DNA of 64,000 nucleotides from DASUAS01 sp963809795 (GCA_963809795.1 CAWELN010000016.1:1-64000), one strand, 5' to 3'. Shown: positions 51,103 to 59,918, counted from the first letter of the stretch. The notes: a model not told the origin generated them from the sequence alone. Numbers and translations are program-made.

Positions 51103-51941
51103 CTGCCGTCACGATCCCCGGCGCCCCGACCACGCTGGCGCCGACCCGCAAGCCGGTGGCCGCGGCGCGCGTCGCGTTCCGGGCGCTGCTCCTGCGCGAC
51201 CTCGTGGTGCTGCGCAAGACGCTCAGGGAGTTCATCCCCCGCACGATCCTGCAGCCGTTCCTGCTGGTCTTCGTGTTCACGTACGTGTTCCCGAAGATCG
51301 GGCAGGGTGTCGGCGGCAGATCCTCGAGCGAGTTCTCGACCCTGCTGGTCGCCGGCGTCGTCGGGATCGCGATCCTGATGCAGGGCATCCAGTCGGTCTC
51401 ACTGCCGATGGTGCAGGAGTTCGGCTACACGCGTGAGATCGAGGACCGCGTCCTGGCGCCGATGCCGGTGGCCCTGGTCGCGATCCAGAAGGCCATCTGG
51501 GGCGCGCTCAGCGGCCTGTTCTCGGCGCTCCTCGTGTTCCCGATCGCGGCGGTGGTGCCGGCCACGCCCGTCCACCTCCACGTGAACTGGTTGGTGCTGC
51601 TCACGCTCACGCCCCTCGCCTGCTACATGTGTGGCGCCCTGGGTCTCACCTTCGGCACCCGCTTCGACCCCCGCACGGTGCCGCTGCTGTTCGGGATCAT
51701 CGTCATCCCGCTCACCTTCCTCGGCTGCGTGTACTACTCGTGGTCGTCGCTGGAGCCGATCCGGTGGCTGCAGGTGTTCGTGCTCGTGAACCCGCTCGTC
51801 TACATGTGCGAGGGCTTCCGCGCCGCGCTCACCAACGCACCGCACATGAGCCTGTGGGCGATCTACGCCGCGCTCATCGGGTTCTCCGCGCTGTTCACGT
51901 GGCTCGGGATCAACGGGTTCAAGCGCCGCGTCCTGAGTTGA
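51099..51941 (+). CDS. ABC-2 type exporter permease
   Basis: The 280-aa membrane protein starts at ATG 51099, overlapping the ATPase stop (ATGA). Six helices are visible (TILQPFLLVFVFTYVF, TLLVAGVVGIAILMQGI, GALSGLFSALLVFPIAAVVP and others). The ABC2 signature-like YTREIEDRVLAPMPVALVAIQK and LTFLGCVYYSWSSLEPIRWLQVFVLVNPLVYMCEGFRAAL identify the DrrB/NodJ type. With the ATPase it would export a drug or lipid under MarR control. Confidence 0.88.
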   Translation: MTAVTIPGAPTTLAPTRKPVAAARVAFRALLLRDLVVLRKTLREFIPRTILQPFLLVFVFTYVFPKIGQGVGGRSSSEFSTLLVAGVVGIAILMQGIQSVSLPMVQEFGYTREIEDRVLAPMPVALVAIQKAIWGALSGLFSALLVFPIAAVVPATPVHLHVNWLVLLTLTPLACYMCGALGLTFGTRFDPRTVPLLFGIIVIPLTFLGCVYYSWSSLEPIRWLQVFVLVNPLVYMCEGFRAALTNAPHMSLWAIYAALIGFSALFTWLGINGFKRRVLS

Positions 51942-51958
51942 ATCCGGGGGGCACGGGG

Positions 51959-51964
51959 TACCCT
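51959..51964 (+). promoter_or_regulatory. -10 element TACCCT, probable leaderless start
   Basis: TACCCT ends 7 nt before GTG 51972. Confidence 0.4.
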
Positions 51965-51971
51965 GGATTTC

Positions 51972-52850
51972 GTGTGCGCTGCGACGCAGGTGAACTTCTG
52001 GGGGGTACGCGGGTCGACGCCGTGTGACGGACACCAGTTCGAGCGGTACGGGGGCAACACCTCGTGCGTCGAAGTGGTGAGCGAGGGTCACGAACCGGTC
52101 GTCTTCGACCTCGGCACCGGGCTGCGGAACTACGGCGACGAGCTCGCCGCCGAGGGCCGGGTCGACGGCTACCGCGCCACCGTGCTCCTCAGCCACCTGC
52201 ACTGGGACCACATCCAGGGCCTCCCCTTCTTCGCACCGCTCGCCGGGGGCGGCGGGGTGGTCACCGTGATCGGTCCGCACCAGGCCGCGGGCCCGCTCGA
52301 TCGCGTGTTCCGCTCGGTGATGAGCCCGCCGTACTTCCCGATCACCCCCGAGGAGCTGCGGGGTGAGGTGGCGTTCGAGGCGGTGGCGAACGACGACTTC
52401 GCGGTCAACGGGGCGAAGGTGCGGTCGCGCTGGGTGCGCCACACCGACCCCACGCTCGGCTTCCGGGTCGAGACCGAGGGCGTGTCGGTGGCCTACCTGT
52501 CCGACCACGGGCCCGGGACGGTGCCCGACGACCCCGACGACTTCGTCCCGGAGGACGTGCTCGAGCTCTGCGACGGCGTCGACCTGCTCATCCACGACGC
52601 GCAGCACACCGCCGACGAGTACGAGCTGAAGCGCTCGTGGGGTCACTGCACCATCGAGTACGCCCTGCTCGTCGCCAAGGAGGCGGGTGCCCGAGAGCTG
52701 GCCCTGTTCCACCACTGCCCGACGCACGGCGACGACCGGCTCGACACCATCCTGCGCGACGCGCGCGAGCTGTCGGCCGCCATGAACGGACCCGAGGTGT
52801 TCGCCGCCGCCGACGGGCTGCGCCACGACCTCCGGCCGGCCCACCGCTGA
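51972..52850 (+). CDS. MBL-fold metallo-hydrolase (PhnP/RNase Z-like)
   Basis: The 292-aa product has an N-terminal NFWGVRGSTPCDGHQFERYGGNTSCVEV and LSHLHWDHIQGLPFF (HxHxDH), then VAYLSDHGPGTVPDD, LLIHDAQHTADEYELKRSWGHCTIEYAL and LFHHCPTHGDDRLD. The GGNT...SHxHxDH pattern is that of the PhnP/RNase Z-like branch acting on phosphodiesters or cyclic nucleotides. The exact substrate is unknown. A flavin reductase gene follows after 14 bp. Confidence 0.85.
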   Translation: MCAATQVNFWGVRGSTPCDGHQFERYGGNTSCVEVVSEGHEPVVFDLGTGLRNYGDELAAEGRVDGYRATVLLSHLHWDHIQGLPFFAPLAGGGGVVTVIGPHQAAGPLDRVFRSVMSPPYFPITPEELRGEVAFEAVANDDFAVNGAKVRSRWVRHTDPTLGFRVETEGVSVAYLSDHGPGTVPDDPDDFVPEDVLELCDGVDLLIHDAQHTADEYELKRSWGHCTIEYALLVAKEAGARELALFHHCPTHGDDRLDTILRDARELSAAMNGPEVFAAADGLRHDLRPAHR

Positions 52851-52864
52851 ACCGAGGAGCACCC

Positions 52865-53371
52865 GTGCCCGACGAATCCGGCGAGACCCTGCTCGTCCCC
52901 GACGACAAGCGGTTCCGCTCCGTGCTCGGGCACTTCGCCACCGGGGTCACCATCATCACCGCCACCGACGACGACGAGCCGGTCGGCATGGCCGCCAACT
53001 CGTTCACGTCGCTGTCGCTCGACCCGCCGCTCATCCTCTTCTGCGTCGCGCACACCTCGTCGACCTGGCCCCGCATCGAGCGCGCCGGCACCTTCGCGGT
53101 GAACATCCTGGGCGAGGACCACGAGGAGCTGTCGAACCTGTTCGCCCAGAAGGGCGCCGACCGCTTCGGTCAGACCCCGTGGCGGGTGGGCGTGTCGGGC
53201 GCGCCGGTGCTCGAGGAGGCCATCGCCTACCTCGACTGCCGGTTCGAGGCCGAGTACCCGGGTGGTGACCACAAGATCATCGTCGGGCGTGTGCTCGACC
53301 TCGACATGCGCGAGGGGTCCCGGCCGTTGCTCTTCTACCGGGGCGGGTACTCGCGCATGCACGACGCCTGA
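52865..53371 (+). CDS. flavin reductase domain protein
   Basis: The 168-aa FMN-binding split-barrel protein begins MPDESGETLLVPDDKRFRSVLGHFATGVTIITATDDDEPVGMAANSFTSLSLDPPLILFCV, the standard flavin-reductase opening, and ends LLFYRGGYSRM. It supplies reduced FMN/FAD to a monooxygenase, possibly one of the LLM enzymes elsewhere in the window. GTG 52865 follows GAGGAG. The MauE-like gene begins 1 bp after its stop. Confidence 0.88.
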   Translation: MPDESGETLLVPDDKRFRSVLGHFATGVTIITATDDDEPVGMAANSFTSLSLDPPLILFCVAHTSSTWPRIERAGTFAVNILGEDHEELSNLFAQKGADRFGQTPWRVGVSGAPVLEEAIAYLDCRFEAEYPGGDHKIIVGRVLDLDMREGSRPLLFYRGGYSRMHDA

Positions 53372-53372
53372 G

Positions 53373-53864
53373 ATGACCGGCACCGACGTCGCGCTCGCGG
53401 CGCGGGTCGTCGTCGCGTTGATCCTGGTCGCTTCCGGTGTCGGCAAGCTGCTCGCGGTGCGCGGGGCCGCGCAGACCTACCGCGAGCAGCTCGGCGGGTA
53501 CGCGTGGGTGGCGGTGCTGGTCGCGTTGGCGCTGCCGGTGTACGAGCTGGTCCTCGCGGTGCTGCTGCTGGTCGTCGACGCCGCGTGGCCGAGCTGGCTC
53601 GCGCTGGCGACGTTCGTCGTGTTCACCGTCGTGCTCGTACGCCGAGTGGTCACCAACGACCGGCGGCCGTGCAACTGCTTCGGCGCCGCGTCGCGCCGGC
53701 GAGACCTTTCGATCGGGTCGTTGCTGCGCAACACGTGGTTCCTCGTGCTCGCCCTCGTCGCCACCGGCGCCGCGACGCTGCAGGAGCCGTCGGCGGTGTT
53801 CGCCACGCTCTTGCTCGGGGCTGCGTTCGCGGCGGTGTCGGCGGTCCTGGTGGTGCGCACGTGA
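53373..53864 (+). CDS. MauE/DoxX-like membrane protein
   Basis: The 163-aa product has four helices (ALAARVVVALILVASGVGKLLAV, VAVLVALALPVYELVLAVLLLVVD, LALATFVVFTVVLVRRVV and the last two segments) and the loop RPCNCFGAASRRRDLS. The CNCFG motif is shared by MauE-type proteins that help oxidise or deliver thiols during methylamine-dehydrogenase-like assembly. A redox role at the membrane is inferred. GTGA overlap links it to the small gene that follows. Confidence 0.75.
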   Translation: MTGTDVALAARVVVALILVASGVGKLLAVRGAAQTYREQLGGYAWVAVLVALALPVYELVLAVLLLVVDAAWPSWLALATFVVFTVVLVRRVVTNDRRPCNCFGAASRRRDLSIGSLLRNTWFLVLALVATGAATLQEPSAVFATLLLGAAFAAVSAVLVVRT

Positions 53865-54031
53865 ACGTGGTCGTGCTCGTCGGCACCGACGCCGACGCCG
53901 CCGGGCTGGGGGCGGCGGCCCGCGCCCTCGAGTCCGACGACACCCGCGCCGCGGTCTTCGTCGGCGACGTCACCACCCCCGACGGCCGCGCCGCGCTCCA
54001 GGAGTTCGTGGCCGAGCTCTTCTCCGCCTGA
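53861..54031 (+). CDS. 56-residue hypothetical protein
   Basis: GTG 53861 overlaps the MauE-like stop (GTGA). The product VNVVVLVGTDADAAGLGAAA continues to DVTTPDGRAALQEFVAELFSA. It looks like a beta-alpha-beta mini-domain rich in Ala and Asp. Codon bias fits a real gene and coupling supports translation. Function unknown; the MauE-like partner suggests the same membrane redox context. Confidence 0.55.
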   Translation: MNVVVLVGTDADAAGLGAAARALESDDTRAAVFVGDVTTPDGRAALQEFVAELFSA

Positions 54032-54046
54032 CCGCCGGAAAACCCG

Positions 54047-54052
54047 TAGGGT
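54047..54052 (+). promoter_or_regulatory. -10 element TAGGGT, probable leaderless start
   Basis: TAGGGT ends 8 nt before ATG 54061 of the sulfotransferase. Confidence 0.4.
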
Positions 54053-54060
54053 CGCGCGTC

Positions 54061-55255
54061 ATGACTTCGACGACGAACTTCGATCGCGACGTGCTGCTCG
54101 CGAAGGGCCGGGAACGGGCGGGCGGCCTCACCGAGCTCGGACCGGGGGAGTTCGTCGACGGTCTCGACCGCTTCGTCGACTCGCTGAACACCGAGGGGCG
54201 CCTCAACGACGTCGGTCGTTACATCGCGGAGGAGCGCATCCTCCTGCACGTGAAGAACCGCTTGGAGTACGTCCGGGACCGCGAGCGCCACCCGGAGATC
54301 GCCCAGGTCGACGTCGTGCGGCCCGTCTTCATCGTCGGCCTGCCGCGCACCGGCACGACGATCCTGCACGACATCCTGAACCAGGACCCGGCGAACCGCG
54401 CCCCGCTCACCTGGGAGCTGATGTTCCCGTCGCCCCCGCCCGAAGCAGCCGTCGGCAACGACGACCCGCGGGTGGAGGCGTGCCAGGCGACCATCCCGAC
54501 CGGTGACATGCAGTCGGAGATGTTCAAGGCGATGCACCCGATGGGGGCGACGTTGTCGCAGGAGTGCGTCGTCATGATGGGCGAGACGATGTGCACGCCG
54601 CTGTTCCACAACCAGCTGCGCGTGCCGAGCTACCAGGACTGGGTCGACGACGGAGCCGACTGGTCGGCCGTCTACGACTTCCACCGGCGTCAGCTGCAGC
54701 ACCTCTGGTGGCACAAGCCGGGCGACCGTTGGATGCTCAAGACCGGCGCGCACATGTGGGGCCTCGCGCAGCTCCTCGAGACGTACCCCGACGCGCGGAT
54801 CGTGTTCACTCACCGCGACCCGGTGAAGTCGCTCACGTCGTACGCGAGCCTCACCGCCCTCGTGCGGTCGCGCGGCAGCGACGACGTCGACCCGTACGAG
54901 ATCGCCGCGGACTGGTCCGCCCGCCTGAAGAAGATGCTCCAGCGGACCATGGCCGTCCGCGCCGCACGCGACTATCCGGACGCGGTGTTCTACGACATGT
55001 ACTTCTCCGACTTCGTCGCCGACCAGTTCGCCGAGATCGAGAAGATCTATGACGCGCTCGACCTGCCGATGTCCGACGCAGGGAGCCGATGCGATGCGCG
55101 AGTACATCGCCGATCATCCGAAGGGCAAGGACGGGATCCACCGCTACCGACCGGAGGAGTACGGGGTCGATCCCGCGGTGGTGCGCAAGGATTTCGCCCC
55201 CTACATCGAGCGCTTCGGCCTCGAACCTGAAGCCGGCGACTCGGACGCGGCATGA
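54061..55255 (+). CDS. sulfotransferase family protein with a single-base frame slip
   Basis: The protein carries the 5'-phosphosulfate motif RPVFIVGLPRTGTTILHDIL (about 94-110) and the 3'-phosphate motif RIVFTHRDPVKSLTSYASL (about 247-265) of PAPS-dependent sulfotransferases. As given, the frame after DLPMSDAG turns to nonsense. Deleting one G from the GGG at 55081-55083 restores AGADAMREYIADHPKGKDGI and a family-typical end, EYGVDPAVVRKDFAPYIERFGL, stopping at 55253. The corrected length is about 397 aa. The stop overlaps the next start (ATGA). Confidence 0.85.
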
Positions 55256-56322
55256 GCCCGAGCCTGCCGACGACGATGCGGGCATGGCGCACCCACGAGT
55301 ACGGCGTGCCCATGGACGTGCTGCAGCTCGATGAGGTCGACGTCCCCGAGCCCGCGGCCGGGGAGGTGCTCGTGCGTGCGCTCGGGATCCCGTTCAACCT
55401 GAACGATCTCGAGCGGATCACCGGCGGCAACATGATGGTGCGCCCCGAGCTGCCGTACTCGCCCGGCATGGAGACGATGGGCATCGTGGCCAAGTGCGGG
55501 CCGGGCACCGAGGCGCTCCTCGGCCGGCGTGTCGTCGCCATCACCCAGCAGGCCCACGGGGGATTCGCCGAGTACGCGATCTGTCCCGCGGTCTCCACCT
55601 TCGAGATGCCCGAGTCGGTCCCGTTGCCCGACGCGGCCGCGCTGTTCTTCCCGTTCCACCTCGCCTGGCTCGGACTGTTCGACCGGGCCGAGCTCCAGGC
55701 GGGGGAGACGGTGCTCATCCACGCGGCGGCGGGCGGCGCGGGGTCGGCCGCGATCCAGCTCGCCCGCGACGCGGGCGCGCACGTCATCGCCACCGTCGGG
55801 TCGGACGACAAGATCCAGTTGTGTCGCGACCTCGGCGCGGAGACGGTCGTCAACTACCGGTCCGAGGGGTTCGCCGACGTCTGCCTCGAGCAGACCGACG
55901 GCAGGGGCGTCGACGTGGTCTACGACAACGTCGGTGAAGCGGTCATGGAGGACTCGTTCAAGTCCCTCGCGTACAACGGTCGCTACCTCATGATGGGCTT
56001 CGCATCGGACAAGACCGTGGCCGACGAGAAGTCGCTCGTGCCCCGCCGGATCGCGCTCGGCAACTTCAAGCTCTGCGGCGTGATGCTCTCGTACGCCGAC
56101 GCCGAGCGACAGGCGATGATGAAGGGCCTGCTCGGGTGGAACCTTCCATCGGATCGGCTGGGTGCGGAGATCATGCGCACCGTCGTCGACATGGTCGAGG
56201 CGGGTCGGGTGCGTGCGGTCGTCGGGCGCGTCGTGGAGTTCGAGGAGATCCCCGAGGCGATCACCGCGATGGCGAACCGCGAAACGGTCGGGCGCGTCGT
56301 GGTGAAGCTCTGGGACGACTGA
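55252..56322 (+). CDS. zinc-independent quinone oxidoreductase (MDR family)
   Basis: The 356-aa product has MRAWRTHEYGVPMDVLQLDEVDVPEPAAGEVLVRALGIPFNLNDLERITG, PYSPGMETMGIVAKCG and the NADPH-binding HAAAGGAGSAAIQLARDAGAHVIATVGSDDK (AAGGAGS). VVYDNVGEAVMEDSFKSLAYNGRYLMMGFA follows. No catalytic zinc cysteines are present, so it belongs with NADPH:quinone or enoyl reductases. It is translationally coupled to the sulfotransferase. Confidence 0.88.
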   Translation: MSPSLPTTMRAWRTHEYGVPMDVLQLDEVDVPEPAAGEVLVRALGIPFNLNDLERITGGNMMVRPELPYSPGMETMGIVAKCGPGTEALLGRRVVAITQQAHGGFAEYAICPAVSTFEMPESVPLPDAAALFFPFHLAWLGLFDRAELQAGETVLIHAAAGGAGSAAIQLARDAGAHVIATVGSDDKIQLCRDLGAETVVNYRSEGFADVCLEQTDGRGVDVVYDNVGEAVMEDSFKSLAYNGRYLMMGFASDKTVADEKSLVPRRIALGNFKLCGVMLSYADAERQAMMKGLLGWNLPSDRLGAEIMRTVVDMVEAGRVRAVVGRVVEFEEIPEAITAMANRETVGRVVVKLWDD

Positions 56323-56330
56323 GCGTCGGC

Positions 56331-57146
56331 TCAGGCCGGGTCGAACTCGACGACGGGGTCGAGGCGGTGGGCGAAGCGACGGAGCGAGCGCATCAGCACC
56401 AGGCCGGTCACCAGGATGAGGACGGCGTTGGTGACGGCGGCGGCGGCGTCCCAGCCGAGCGACGTCGCCACGTAGAACTGCCAGTAGCGGTGCAGCGTCG
56501 CCCCGAGCCCGAGGCCGGGGTGCCAGTCGAGCGCGCCGCCGCGTTCGAACGGCCAGAACCACAGGTTCATGATCGCCCCGTAGACGAAGCCCCACACCCA
56601 GCCGTACACCGCGAGCGCCAGCACCTCCAGGCGGGGGTCGAGGCGGGCGGTGAGCAGGCCGACGAAACCGGCGCCGGCTCCCATCCAGCCGAGCGCCAGC
56701 ATCTGGAACGGCAGCCACGGCCCGATGCCGCCGGTGATGATGGCCGACACCGCCATCGCGCACAGGCCGAGGAGGAGCCCGAACCGCGGCCCGAACGCGG
56801 CGCCGGCCAGCACCACGAGGAAGAAGATGCCGCTGCCTCCACCCGGGAGGTCGATGAGCCGGAGGAGGCCGGCGCACGCGGCGAGCATGCCGAGCAGCGC
56901 GATCGTCGCCCCGTTCATGGTGCCCCGGCGGACCTCGAGCATCACCGCCGCGACCACCAGCGCGCCCACCGCCGCGGCGACGAGCGGTGCGTCACCGTTG
57001 TGCGCCTGGCTGGTCAGCGCGGTGACCGGGAGCCAGAACGGGTAGAGGAACGCGGCGGCGCCGACCGCCACCATCATCGAGTACACGGCCACCGGCCGCA
57101 CGTGAGCACCGACGCCGGTGGCCGGGGGAGCGGTGACCAGGCTCAC
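56331..57146 (-). CDS. ECF transporter substrate-binding (S) membrane component
   Basis: The 271-aa protein has about six or seven helices (YSMMVAVGAAAFLYPFWLPV, LVAAAVGALVVAAVMLEV, GILGMLAACAGLLRLIDLP-like, FFLVVLAGAAFGPRFGLLLGLCAMAVSAIITGGIGPWLPFQMLALGWMGAGAGF and others). The FGPRFGLLLG...GGIGPWLPFQM segment is typical of vitamin S components. It sits last in a leftward T-A-S gene order and overlaps the ATPase by four bases. The divergent cobalamin riboswitch makes corrinoids the likely substrate (CbrT-like); this is inference. Confidence 0.8.
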   Translation of the reverse strand: MSLVTAPPATGVGAHVRPVAVYSMMVAVGAAAFLYPFWLPVTALTSQAHNGDAPLVAAAVGALVVAAVMLEVRRGTMNGATIALLGMLAACAGLLRLIDLPGGGSGIFFLVVLAGAAFGPRFGLLLGLCAMAVSAIITGGIGPWLPFQMLALGWMGAGAGFVGLLTARLDPRLEVLALAVYGWVWGFVYGAIMNLWFWPFERGGALDWHPGLGLGATLHRYWQFYVATSLGWDAAAAVTNAVLILVTGLVLMRSLRRFAHRLDPVVEFDPA

Positions 57147-58705
57147 GTGCGGGCCAGCTCCCGTTCGACTTCCTCCACCGTGAGGAACGGCGGCAGCACG
57201 CGCAGCACCTGCGGTGCGAACAGCGAGCCCGCGAGTACGTCGCGGGCGTCGCCGTCGGCGACGATCTCGCCGTCGCCGAGCACGATCGCGTGGGTGGCGA
57301 TGCGGGCGGCCAGCTCGACGTCGTGCGTCGCCAACACCACGGCACCGCCGCCGGCGGCGTGCCGGTGCACCGCGTGCTCGAGCGCAGCGCGCGACGGCGC
57401 GTCCATGCCACGCGTCGGCTCGTCGAGCAGCAGGACGGGCGCGCCACCCACTGCCACCGCGGCGATCGCCACCCGCTGGCGCTCGCCACCCGAGAGGCTG
57501 CGGGGATGCTCACCCGCGAGATCGGTGAGATGGAGGGCGTCGAGCCAGTGCTCGACCGCCTCGGTGTCGACCCGTCCGAGCAGCCGTTGCGTCTCGTCCA
57601 GCTCGCGGCGCACGGTGGCGGAGAACAGCATCGTGTTCGGGTTCTGCGGCACGTACGCGACGCGCACTCGCCGGTCCACCGCACCGGCGGTCGGCGGCAC
57701 GAGATCGGCGAGGGCCCGCAGGAGGGTGGTCTTGCCGGCGCCGTTGCGGCCGAACAATGCGATGACGTCACCCGCGTGCAGCTCGAGGTCGACCCGGCGC
57801 ACCGCGGGATGACCGCCGAGCACGACGCGCAGGTCGCGCGCCGTCACCAGCGTCTCGCCCGGCGCGCCCGCCGCGGGCTCCGCTGGCGGTGGGAGGTCGA
57901 CCGGCTGTCGAGCCGCGCAGCCTCGGGCGTCGCGCACGGTCAACGGCAACGGTGTCCAACCGAGCGCTCGTCCGAGGCGGGTGACGGTCGGTGCGCCCGG
58001 GTAGTCACCCAGCACGGCGTCGACGGTGTCGGGCCGGCCCACCCGTCCGTCGTCGACGAGGACGGCGCGGTCGGCGAGCGGCGCGGCGCGCTCCAGCCGG
58101 TGCTCGGCGAGCACCACGGTGGTGCCGAGGTCGTGGTTGAGCCGCACGAGTGCGGCCAGCACGTCGTCGGCACCCTGCGGGTCGAGCTGCGACGTCGGCT
58201 CGTCGAGCACCAGCGCCTGCGGCCCGGCGGCGAGCGCACCGGCGATCACGCAGCGTTGCCGCTCGCCGCCCGAGAGGGTCGCCGGGTCGCGGTCGCGCAG
58301 GTGCGCGATGCCGAGCGCGTCGAGCACCTCCTCGACGCGCCGGCGCATCGCCTCCTGGGAGAAGCCGAGGTTCTCGAGCACGAAGGCGAGGTCGCGCTCC
58401 ACGTGGTTCACGACGAACTGCGACTCCGGGTCCTGCGCGACGAAGCCGACGATGTCGGCGAGCTCGCGCGGATGGTGTGATCGGGTCGAGCGACCGAACA
58501 CCTCGACGTCGCCACCGAACCGGCCGCCGCTCGCGTGGGGCACGAGGCCGTTCGCGGCGCGCAGCAGCGTGCTCTTCCCCGAGCCCGAGGCGCCGACCAC
58601 GAGCAGGAGCTCAGCGGGTGCGATCTCGAGGTCGACCTCGCGCAGCGCGGCGCGCGCCCGGTCGGGATACGCGAACGACACGTCCCGGTAGGAGATCGCG
58701 CTCAT
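57143..58705 (-). CDS. ECF transporter fused tandem ATPase (EcfA-A')
   Basis: The 520-aa protein holds two ABC ATPase domains. Domain 1 has Walker A LLVVGASGSGKSTLLRAANG, VGFVAQDPESQFVVNHVERDLAFVLENLG (ECF-type Q-helix), LSGGERQRCVIAGAL and LVLDEPTSQLDPQ. Domain 2 (from about 288) has ALFGRNGAGKTTLLRAL, YVPQNPNTMLFSATVRREL, LSGGERQRVAIAAVAVGG and LLLDEPTRGMD. Fusion replaces the usual EcfA/EcfA' pair and powers the T and S components encoded on either side. Confidence 0.9.
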   Translation of the reverse strand: MSAISYRDVSFAYPDRARAALREVDLEIAPAELLLVVGASGSGKSTLLRAANGLVPHASGGRFGGDVEVFGRSTRSHHPRELADIVGFVAQDPESQFVVNHVERDLAFVLENLGFSQEAMRRRVEEVLDALGIAHLRDRDPATLSGGERQRCVIAGALAAGPQALVLDEPTSQLDPQGADDVLAALVRLNHDLGTTVVLAEHRLERAAPLADRAVLVDDGRVGRPDTVDAVLGDYPGAPTVTRLGRALGWTPLPLTVRDARGCAARQPVDLPPPAEPAAGAPGETLVTARDLRVVLGGHPAVRRVDLELHAGDVIALFGRNGAGKTTLLRALADLVPPTAGAVDRRVRVAYVPQNPNTMLFSATVRRELDETQRLLGRVDTEAVEHWLDALHLTDLAGEHPRSLSGGERQRVAIAAVAVGGAPVLLLDEPTRGMDAPSRAALEHAVHRHAAGGGAVVLATHDVELAARIATHAIVLGDGEIVADGDARDVLAGSLFAPQVLRVLPPFLTVEEVERELART

Positions 58706-58735
58706 GCTCGCCCGCTCTCGGTGCTTGCTCGATGG

Positions 58736-58784
58736 CTCGCTCCCTGCGGGCCGGGATACCCGGCCCGCAGCCGTTCGCTCACTT
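58736..58784. repeat. intergenic palindromic repeat (REP-like), copy 2
   Basis: CTGCGGGCCGGG-ATA-CCCGGCCCGCAG (58744-58770) is a perfect 12-bp hairpin with a 3-nt loop, bordered by CTCGCTCC and CCGTTCGCTC. Flanks and loop size match the copy at 39600-39622, while the stem sequence differs. It sits between the T gene stop and the ATPase start, so it may tune expression inside the ECF operon. Confidence 0.65.
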
Positions 58785-58796
58785 GCACCGGGGCGC

Positions 58797-59918
58797 TCAT
58801 GCGGGTTCCCGGGCGGGCACGAAGACGGGAGCGAGGAGCGGGAGCAGCGCGAGCGCCGGCAGTGCGTGCAAGGCCGGCCAGGTCAACGGGTTGGCGAACC
58901 ACACCAGGCTGCTGTCACCGGCCAGCGAGCACGTCGCCATCGCGACCGGCGCCAGCAGCACCGCACCGGCCATCAGCCAGTCGGCGGTGCCCATGCGACG
59001 CGGCCGGTACCGCACCCGTTGCGTGCCCGACGAGGCGAGGAGGATCGCCGCCGCGAGCCCGCCCGCGCCCGCCAGGCCGAGCACTGACGCGACCGCGTCG
59101 GACTCCCCGATCAGCGCGACGAACGCGCCGCCCAGCGCGAGCAACGACGCGACGCCGCACCATCCCGCGATCCGGTCGCGCGGGCTCGCCCCGGCGCGGG
59201 CGAACCCGCGCGCGTCCATCGATTCGGCGAGCGTCACCGCCCGCTCCAACCCGAGCTCGAGCACGGGCACGACCTGGCGCAGGAGCCGTCCCCGGCGCAC
59301 CACCCGGCCGCCGGTCCGGGCGCGGTCGGCCTCGCGTACGTCGTGGATGGCCGCGAGCGTGGCCGGCACGAACGCCAGCCCGACCACGACGACCAGCCCG
59401 ACCTCGTAGAACGCACGGGGCGTCGACTGCACCAGCTCGGAATGGGAGACCACGGAGTTGAACGCGCCGAACACGCCCATCACGCCGACGATGGCGAACC
59501 CCTCGGCGAGGGACTGGAGCATGATCCGGAGCTCCACGGTGCCGCCGACGGTGAAGCCACCGAGCAGCTGAGGGAGCCCGAAGTGGGGCGTCGTGAAGAG
59601 GACGTCGCCCACGCCGTGGGTCGTCGCCACCGTGAGCAGCATGCGTACGACGGCGAACAGCGTGCCCACGGCCAGCAGCAAGGGGAACGCACGCGCGTAC
59701 GGACCCGGCTGGGCGTGCAGCGACACCGCGACGGACGCGATCCCGATGACCAGCGCGACGTACAGCGGGTTCGGCGCCAACTGGATGCACGCGGCCGCCG
59801 CCAGCGCCCACGCGAGCCACACACCCGCGTGCCAGGTCGCACGCGCGCGGGTGTCGGCAACGCCGACCTGTGCCGAGGTCCGGGTGGCAGGTGCGCGGGA
59901 TTGCGTGGTGGTCGTCAC
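58797..59918 (-). CDS. ECF transporter transmembrane (T) component
   Basis: The 373-aa protein has N-terminal helices (GVWLAWALAAAACIQL, ALVIGIASVAVSLHA, FPLLLAVGTLFAVVRMLLTV) and the CbiQ-type coupling region ALTLAESMDARGFARAG-like (VTLAESMDARGFARA), whose ARG motif docks the ATPases. RTGGRVVRRGRLLRQVVPVLELGLERA is the preceding cytoplasmic helix. It heads the leftward ECF operon. Its GTG start lies within 50 bp of the rightward riboswitch transcript, so the two promoters overlap. Confidence 0.85.
   Translation of the reverse strand: MTTTTQSRAPATRTSAQVGVADTRARATWHAGVWLAWALAAAACIQLAPNPLYVALVIGIASVAVSLHAQPGPYARAFPLLLAVGTLFAVVRMLLTVATTHGVGDVLFTTPHFGLPQLLGGFTVGGTVELRIMLQSLAEGFAIVGVMGVFGAFNSVVSHSELVQSTPRAFYEVGLVVVVGLAFVPATLAAIHDVREADRARTGGRVVRRGRLLRQVVPVLELGLERAVTLAESMDARGFARAGASPRDRIAGWCGVASLLALGGAFVALIGESDAVASVLGLAGAGGLAAAILLASSGTQRVRYRPRRMGTADWLMAGAVLLAPVAMATCSLAGDSSLVWFANPLTWPALHALPALALLPLLAPVFVPAREPA

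Noticed and set aside
9999..55083. Phase variation as the cause of the G/C-run frame slips
   Set aside because: The runs are only 3-4 bases long, too short for slipped-strand switching, and affect unrelated genes.
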